Below the pieces are notes generated by a model that made no database searches, was not told where the DNA came from, and saw only the letters and a program-made list of their open reading frames with translations. Made by a program: the position numbers and the translations under genes. 64,000 bases of DNA from Varroa destructor (Eukaryota; Arthropoda; Arachnida; Mesostigmata; Varroidae): NCBI RefSeq assembly GCF_002443255.2, contig NW_019211455.1, positions 32,205,778-32,269,777 on the forward strand, written 5' to 3'. This document shows, piece after piece, positions 49,136 through 64,000 of the stretch. Within the stretch, counting starts at the first letter, position 1, and each line of letters starts with the position of its first letter.

Positions 49136-52100
49136 CATTTGGAAGCTACTGTGATCTTCACTAAATTTATTACAAACATAAGAACAGCGGAGTGTTCATT
49201 GTAGATAAGTTGATTCTGGAAGATATCTTTTAATACGTTTGGGTTTCTTTTTCGCCGTAATTTCGTGTCTTAGATTCTTTTCTCTGCTGTTTTCTGCATG
49301 TACATGTGAAAATACGAAATGTACCATTTCCCAATTGTTCGTTCATGCATTTTCAGAGATATTCGAAGGTGAGTTACGTAAAAACGCATACCGAAACGAA
49401 TTCATCTGAAATATTTAAAGTTAGGCGTGCTTAGCAGAAATGTTGTTATATATAATAGGTTATTTTTGCTGGGTAGCCGCATTGCTGATTTTTACAACTG
49501 AATTCTACCAATATTAATTTTAAATAAAACGCACGTATATATCAATAGGTAATTATATAGATGGCATTGAACATACTAAACACAGATTTTTGAGGCAATT
49601 TAATCTTATACATTGTCAGATTTTTATTGAAGAGATAACGATTTATGTTGACATTCCGGAAAACTTTACGATTTTATAATAGTAGACGAAGAAACACGCA
49701 CTCGGAGCTCTCAAAAAGAGGTCGTCAGTCTGAACACATCGGTTTGTAGCCATTATATTTTTTGGATAATCAAGATCACTCATGTGACACCAAATCAGTT
49801 TCGCCATTTTGTACTTATCGAGATAAATTTCGTTGTAGTTTTCCTGAGAACGGTAAATCATACGATTAATGTATTTTATATTTATATTGGTGCTACGCAA
49901 TGTAAAAACCAAGCCTAGCTTTCGTAGTTTTTTATTGAAACCTCTCTATCGTCTATTGAAGGCAATCGTCTAAGGTGTCCCTTTGGTTGAAAATAATGTT
50001 GTATACAATTTCGTTCAGGTCAATGCGTACGATTCCACGGTTTTCCTATTTCATATTATTTTGATAAATCACAGCAAGAAATTTTTGCATGCCAACAGAA
50101 GTTTTAGTAAAGCAGAATATATTCTGCATCGCAAACGTTGTCATATATTTAGGGCTACAGGTAACTTTACAATTAATTCCTGTTTTTTTTTTTAGTTCTT
50201 TTTGAGACCGCTAAAGCATTATTAATAAAGAAACAAACTAGTTATAATTTCAAGAAAACAACAACAACAGCAGCTTCCTGTCTAACTCTTCTAACCTTTT
50301 ATTATGATGATACCTAGACCTTACGGTATTACGGGAAGTCTCAAACACTTCGTCGTAATATCGTCATGTTAGCACACAGGCTAAAAATTTTGTAAAGCAG
50401 GTTGATCTGGCGTTGATTCTACAAGACGAGCGTTGTTGCTTGCATTTATATTTCATTCGTTTAGAATCGGCTTAAAATGGAAAACAGCTTTAACAGCAAC
50501 CGATTTTTCTAATATTAATTTATTGTAGCATGCCACAGTTTTTATGCAAGTCAGGCCTGATGTCAATCTAGTAACAGTTGTAGTACATTTCTACAAGCTT
50601 TCAGTACGAATGACTTCGTGAAGGTTGGCAATCGAAGCTAACTCAGGTTTCCAGGCGTCGACGCAATGGTGAGCAAGCATTCGATTCAACGGACGAAGCG
50701 CCATCCACCACGGCGAAATTCGAGATACACGCGCTCTGTAATAATTAACAAATTATTTTTTCAAATCAGTGTTATTTCAGGCGATCAGCATAACAGGGGC
50801 GAAGTACAGTTTCACCAATTGCCTCATTTCATCTATAAAATGTGTAGAAATCATCAATGTTTTTCGAACGTTGCAACTAGTAGCCTCGCTTCCACTGTTT
50901 ACCACCCTTTTCTCTGTACTGTTATTGCATTTAAAGCCACAAAATTTTTGACGTCTAGGTTGATATAATTTGTGACGTGTAGAGCATTAACCTGAAATGG
51001 AACCTTACGACAACAGAAGCTAAGGCTTACAGCTAAACAGTTCGCAGAGAATCATGGAAATCAGAGAATCAGGTATGGCCTGAGCCTGAATGTATAGTGA
51101 TTTTTTTCAGTGGTACGCAGGCTACGTTTACTAAAATAATACTAAGCCGTTTGCTAATGTTTTCAATAATAAATAATGGTCATTATTGCTAGCTCATACG
51201 TATTATGTGTAGGCACCACACATCCATTTCATAATTAAACTTGAGGCATCAATGAATACTGTTAGCGATTTTATTGTGCCCCGCGAGTCAGAGTCAGCTT
51301 TATTATAACTTTTGAACTGAAACTATTTCACAGTCAATCAGACTTCATTAATTCTGAAATCAGGGGACATCAGTTATGCGAAAGATTATGTTGTACCTGG
51401 TTTGATAAATGCAGCAGGCTGCCAGAAGAGGCTGTAGAGCTGTTGCTTTCCGGATGCTTCTAAGATGGATAGACAGATAAATAGAGATCATATGTTCTGC
51501 GAAAGTACGGAAAGCATCTAGCTACATATTCTTACGACGATTGATGCTCAACATAAGACAGACGCGTTGATTTAACTCAGAGATGTCGGCTAATTTATTG
51601 TTTGGCCATTTGACAGATGATTTCGGCATTCACAATCTGATTGAGCTACATATTCGCCGCTTCGACTAGGTCATTAGTCACTAGGATTGAGCAGCGTTAG
51701 AGCTTCTGTTCTAGTCTTTTCTTCTGCAACAGCGATGCTCTTTTTTCCGTGGTATCGCATCTATTATCGTCGTATTCGGGTCGTTGTAATAACCTTAACA
51801 TCAAGGTTTCATTTTAGCGTGTATGATCCTTTTTGGGTATATTTTGTACATACGAATCGATGTAGCGTGTGGTATTTCGAAAATGGTCATGTGTTTTCCT
51901 CCTTTTAATGTGATATTTGATGTATGCGCGCTTGCTGACTGCTCAAAAATTTTACACCTGACTTAGAGATAGACCTTACAGGCTTTGAGTAGAAAGATGA
52001 TGCTTCGGTTGCTTGTTTCGGAGTGCATGAAGAGCATTTGCACGCGACCTTCAACAAGCGTTGTTACAAGAGTATAACGGTAATTATTTTGAATCGTCAT

Positions 52101-52868
52101 CTGATTCTTACATATTTATGCACGTGAACTAATGTAAATTATGCAACCTGAAATTTCTATATTCCAAAGTTCCTTCGGAGAACAGCATATATATAATGCT
52201 TGCATGTTTTTCTACGTACTACGTATTATTTTAGTCCACGTAAGACATGACAGCATGCCGGTCTACGTGTGCGCACAAGGTACTATCCATACGTTTTACT
52301 TAGTGCAGTACCATTCCGCCGTCGCAGAACCGTGGCGGACACAAAGGTGTGATAACACGTAAAGTTGTCCTCCTCCGTGGCAATATCTGGGTGTCCATAA
52401 GAAATTTTATGCAGATGGGTTGAACTTCTTCTGCAAATTCGGCTTGCATATTTGCGCGATAAGATTCGTGATCATCCGCGAATCACGATTTATATCATAT
52501 TTTTTATCTTACAATTCGACAATAGTTTCATACTCAAGAGCATGTATTGTAAGTGGAGCAGGATAAAATGTTAATAAGTTGTACTTATGCCATGACCTTT
52601 TGCCAATCTGACTGTGTACTAAATGAAGTTAAAGCAACCCAGTGATAATCCAATAACCGACAAAAAGCAGTACGTATCGCCAGCTTTATCTCTAAATAAA
52701 GCTAAAGTAAAATTTAAACGAGATAACAGGGAACTCTGAATTCTAATAAATATGTTAACATCCTTTGAATAAAATGACTAGTAAACATCATAAAGCCCTG
52801 ATACATGTGGCCAAAATTTTCGAAGGCCAAAACATAGACGTATAGTCCTGATCATTTTCGCACACCAT
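49136..52868. other. Intergenic stretch between converging RIOK3 and PFK genes
   Basis: Mostly AT-rich, without a recognisable gene. A GC-richer patch at about 50650-50745 has splice-like edges and is open in several frames on both strands but matches nothing I know. The 3' UTRs of RIOK3 (+) and PFK (-) must lie at its two ends. Confidence 0.55.
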
Positions 52869-59205
<6,337 letters not shown>

Positions 59206-62200
59206 CTTTACGAACCGTAAAAAAGAAAACATTGCAACAATGATAGTTATATAGCGTTTCCGACAACACGAGTAAAATATACCGAAGTGATTGACGTACC
59301 ATTCAAAGCAATAAGCTAAAGTAACATATTTATGGTACATTAATCCATTTTTCGACGTCTTTGCTTTTATAGAATTACTGACTTGATCAGTTCGCGACTA
59401 GACTTTAAGCACTCAAATGAAGATCAAACCTTCCATGTGAAAGCTTCCATGTGACATTTCGAACCTCGTTAGCTTAAAAGAGTTATGGTACACGCAACAG
59501 CCCGTAACTCCTCTCCCCTTGCCGTTGTAAATGGTACTATGCCAAAAAGTAATGGAAACCGTTTTGTATTAACTGCAGATTTTCCAGTCGTTCAAATTCT
59601 TGTTGTCCCTATAGAAATAAGCCCCTCCAGATTTAACGCGTCTCCGCCATCGCTTCTTCTAATCCTTACAACGGTTCGTTGAAGGAATTGTTTATATCCC
59701 CTTTTTCTTTTTCTGAATTCCTTCGATGATCAACTTTTTTCTTTTAGGTGTTTACTGAGCTTCGGAAACAGAAAATGCTATGTAAGCTGTATTTTTTCTA
59801 TTAAAAAAACGTGACATTTATAGCGCTGTATCAGTCCGTCTATAATTACGGATTGGAATCCACGACTTGTTCTTCTAAAACGTAGATCTACTTCGCAGGT
59901 AGCATTATCCGAGATTTTACTAAAGTATAAAGCCACTCAGTAAAAGTTTATAACGTACAGCTTTCCCATAGCCAAAAAGATTATAAAAAAAGGGGTTAGT
60001 TTTTCGATCCTGCAGCATTTTTCAGTTGCCTTTGAAGCGATAATTGAGCGATTTTCTTCACGTAATACCCATGGACCGTGACGTCATTTGCAATGAAGCA
60101 TTTGAGGAAATTCGAATTTTTCGAGTTTTGGCAATGTTGCCCGATGGAATGTGTTGACAAGTCTACATTTGCTCTAAATTCAGGCTTTTCGTGTGAGCCC
60201 TTTCGTCTCTATACCGTTTTTCAAGATGGTCCAATGCGACTCATGTAAACTTTTGTTTGGTTCTTCCAGCATAGTTATTGCGCATTTGTTACGTTTTTCT
60301 CCGTAGTCGTTGTGACTAGGCGCCCAGGTGTAAAATTTTTCCTCTGTTGTCCGAGCACGAAGCTGTACATTCTCCTAGTATACTGACTCTTCGTGAAATA
60401 CCCACGCGAAGGTGCTTAGAAAATACAAAGCGGGTAGCACACAGGTGTGGCGAATGGGAAGCCGCAGGCCCGCGTACGAGTACATCTTTAGCAGACAATA
60501 GCCGGTGTCTATCGGTACTTTTTTGATCCAGTAGCGAGGATGCGAGAAAGAAACGATAGCGTATCTGCATTCTGAAAAGCTGTGATTAGTTATATATATG
60601 AATCCGCTATATTAGGTTAGCCATTTTGAAACTATAGGGACGAGAACAGTTCGCTATTTGCACCTTGTGTTCAGAGAACAGAGAAAAACTTATTACTTGA
60701 GGACGTGGAACATGGAACGGACATGGAAATGAACTTTCTGTTTGACCCATTGCGAAGGTGACCAACAGATAAATGTGGATTTTGGATCTTAACATTCACG
60801 TTTGTTGTATACAAAAATACGGTATTTGTTCATCAAATACAGTTAAATTATACATATGATTTGAAAGAAAATTGAAAGCAAAAACGTCGAAATAATCTCA
60901 TTGTTGCATCAATCTTTGTTTTTTTTGATGGGACATCGAGCGTTTATGATGTTTCTAGACGGTTACATCAGTGGATTGATGAAACCGAACTGGCGAGAGA
61001 CCACCCTAATACACCTAACAGATTATGGTGTTTCTGACTCACGGTAGAGGCTATGGTAAACTCCGTTGCCAAGATTAATGAATGTACCTAGGCCAGCGTT
61101 TGACATCACACCACAAGGAATGGTGCAAGAGTTAAATTTCAGTAACGAGTGAGTAGAAGAGCCGTTCAGAAACAAGCGTGATATTGAAATTACTTTTCGA
61201 GACTATAGGCCCAGCGGTAGGATAAATAGGTTACTATCTAAATGGTAGAAGGTCATCGGTAACAGCTGTGTATTTTTCGATTGAAAATGAAACAACCATG
61301 CCCATGAAAAAGTGTCCACTATTTTACGCTTCATGTACGTAACTGACAATACAAACAGGGCACATATCATGAAACGTTATAATAGTTAGTGCAGGAATGA
61401 CCACATGGGTGACTAACAGATAAATAAAACAACGCCCAGTGGCCTATGTTGGTGGGTTGATAAAGGGTGAGATAACAATCATTTGCCCTGCGGAAATCAC
61501 AAACGAAATCTTTCCAGGCTGATCCCAATGCGATCTAAAGCAATAATAACGCGAACAACCACTATAACAGTACAGTCGTTGTTCTCTGGAATAATTTGTT
61601 TGCCCTTGAAGCTTGTGGTGACGGCATACCGTTATTTGTTCAGCATGAAAGAAGCTAGTACGGTAATAGATATAAAGGGTGGGTAGGTTGCACCAAGAAG
61701 CTGCCTTTACTTTCGCAGGTTTAGAAATGCTTTCTTCCTGAAATCGATGGCTACTGTCCGGAATAGGACCACAAGCAAGATAAGGTACGAACAGATAGAA
61801 TAGAATGAATGAATGAATGAATGCGAGTCAATAAATTGCTCCGCAGAATTAACCGCAGAGATAGGAAGTTGCACTGTTTGCATGCTTTACGTTTTCTCTT
61901 CTTTATAGAGACTTCATTCTGTATGCATCAAGTGCTGGTACCGTTGTTGTTCTATTTGTCGTATCTTGGCAATGCAAAAACATTTGAAATTACTGTCTTA
62001 TATAGCACGCGCCATGCGACAGAGCACAAATTAGACGTATCGAGGGGGGGGGGGTCAGAACCTTACTTGTTCCGTTGTAAGTTGAGCATTCGAATCGATA
62101 TACGGTATCCGAAACACTGAAGGGAAAACTGTGATTCTGTTATCGTCTAATTGGCAGACATGATAAATGCTAACACGTAAAATATATGGCTCATCCCTGC

Positions 62201-64000
62201 CTTTGATCAAACGGTTATAAAACATGAAACCTGTAACGTCACAATGAATATTTCGTGGAGGCGGCGACGGAAAAATAGCGCCATTACAAATACACTCCGT
62301 CTTCACTGATTGTGATTGCTAATCTGGAAGCGATCGTATGTCACTTCGAAGTCAGCCGTTACAGGCGTTAGAGGTGGTTCTAGGTAGCAGTATTGGTAGG
62401 TAGGTAGGTAGGTTTAATGTTTCTCCATGTTCGAGGTTTACTTAATCAGCGCAGATACTCCTAATTAAAATGACCACTACTTTGCAAAACTATCTACTCC
62501 ATTACGAAATCTACAGCTTGTCTTTTCTACCTGCTACGTTTCTACTAACTAAACAAATATTAGAAATACTTCAAATGAAAGAAAAGTTTCAAGAAAGGAT
62601 TCAGACAAAAATAAAGGTTCTATTTGAGTTAACTTTTAACTAATCGGAAACCAAACAAGAAGTCAAAAAAAACGGGCCCAACTGTCCGAATGATATAGAA
62701 ATAAGAAGGCGATGATCAGAGGAAACTGTAGCAGTAATTTACACTAGGCTGCCCTAATGTAGTTATGATAGTACTAATAGGTGCTGCAGGCAACGAATCG
62801 GACATCTGATGACGGACGCTAGACTGTTTCGGTCAGTAAATTACATCACTAATTCATACATGCCTGGAGATTGTTGTCTTAAGATTTATTCTAGGATAGT
62901 TGAAAGTAGAGTTCATTATGAAAAGTTTTGTCAGTGTCTGAACAGCAACCTTCTTCTTCCGAGCTTCCTGCAACAGTTATTGATCAACTTGTGTTCTACT
63001 GACTAAGTTTATGCGATAGTTTGAACCGGGAGTCGGATATCAATACGACAAACGGTCCAATAGGGCCGATCATCCAGCTTGGCCTTGAATTTCTAACTGT
63101 AATAATTTTAGCCCTATCACAGTATTGCCGAGCCTGACCGAGAAAGAGCCCGCGTTCGAACAGAGGGGGCAAGGTTACAGTTTTGTGACGTCCCGTTTCA
63201 ACGGTAAGTTTAGAAGTCACTGCTAAACTTTTTCACCGTTTTATCGCCCACTTGACTTCCGCCAGAACGTCAATACAACAAGCAACCAATAGGTCTTCTA
63301 ACTCAAAGATGGAAGGATGGGAATGAAGGTAACAAGGTTCAGAATAACCACTTGATCCCATGGGTGTCGTGAATTAATAATGGATTAAGTTACCGGCTTT
63401 ATATAATATAAACTCGCTGAAGATTCTGTTTCATACAAACACGTACAGCGTTTACAGACCGCTATAGTTGTCTAATATTATAAAAACATGCATAATCTTA
63501 ATTTCGAACGTGAGATGCTTTATGCGTAAGCTTTTTCGTATGTGTTGATATCGGTAAATGTAGCTGCTATGACATCTGACTTCATGGGTTACTAGTGGCG
63601 TGTTTTTCCGAAAGACATTCGATTGACCTTGAAAAAGGGCCTCATTCAGCGGCCCGAAAAATTACTCAATATTCTAGCAATTCCAGGAGCTAGTTTGTTT
63701 TGTTATTGTCTTATCGAATTGGTACGCTATCGAACCATATGCTCTTAACTGATGAATACTTTAACCCCTGTTTGATGTCTATGCTACAAATGAATAATTA
63801 ACGCTTCACTCAAATGTGCTACTCTCGAATTGTTCGACGTTAGAGTAATTCGTCGTCTCAGTTCTGGGAACCTTTCCACCAGCATTATAAGAAAATAATT
63901 ATATGTATCTGACGTAATAACACTTAGTATCTGATGCAAGATCTCTAGATAGTTCAAAGGCACACCGACTCGAGAGATCAAGGCAAATTACTTGTGATAG
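59206..64000. other. Probable first PFK intron or 5' flank, no gene recognised
   Basis: PFK needs an upstream exon ending in TSGGDAQ plus one base; no such segment was found on -. Short tandem repeats occur: (GAAT)5 at 61803-61823, a run of 11 G at 62044-62054 and (GGTA)n at 62395-62413. A - strand frame near 59686-59580 reads KKRWRRRVKSGGAYFYRDNK, faintly like a mariner transposase tail. Confidence 0.5.

Noticed and set aside
59600..59680. DGGDAL reading on -, considered as the missing PFK N-terminal exon
   Set aside because: PFK requires S-G-G-D-[AS]-Q-G with a hydrophobic strand before it; here Asp replaces Ser, the flanks do not match, and no phase 1 donor follows.

Overview
The window is eukaryotic nuclear DNA: AT-rich, with genes split by GT-AG introns and intergenic and intronic space full of decayed mariner elements, microsatellites and homopolymer runs. 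Four head-to-tail TTAGG units (1743-1762, the arthropod telomere motif), the mariner relics and the protein similarities point to an arthropod; a mite or other chelicerate is my best guess, but no lineage-specific marker was seen.

Three protein-coding genes are well supported. (1) An RGK-family GTPase gene (Rad/Gem/Rem/Rem2 group, like Drosophila Rgk1) on the + strand, at least 13 coding exons from 4686 to 35920. Six or seven exons encode a long low-complexity N-terminal region rich in Gln, Ser, Ala and Gly; the G domain is spread over exons at 29715-33217; the last exon carries the basic C-terminus. The 5' end was not found. (2) A RIOK3-type atypical protein kinase on the + strand (coding exons 45805-46107, 46453-46698, 47871-48826, with an uncertain first exon near 45001). 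(3) A eukaryotic ATP-dependent 6-phosphofructokinase on the - strand, nine coding exons from 59205 down to 52869, lacking only the first coding exon, which was not found in the window. RIOK3 and PFK converge tail to tail across about 4 kb.

The most interesting find is inside the 5.8-kb intron of the RGK gene: a + strand block at 24051-24692 that reads as a death-effector-like domain followed by a death domain, the FADD architecture, but broken by an in-frame stop and two compensating frameshifts. It is either a nested FADD-like pseudogene or a gene damaged by assembly indels.

Mariner-type transposase relics lie at about 15.94-16.99 kb (+), 18.78-19.80 kb (+), 22.63-23.69 kb (-) and 30.40-32.06 kb (-), all inside RGK introns. 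A tRNA-like stretch with closely spaced A- and B-box-like sequences lies at 26062-26117 (-). Several strong inverted repeats occur in noncoding sequence. The stretches 1-4685, 36603-45000, 49136-52868 and 59206-64000 hold no gene I can defend.
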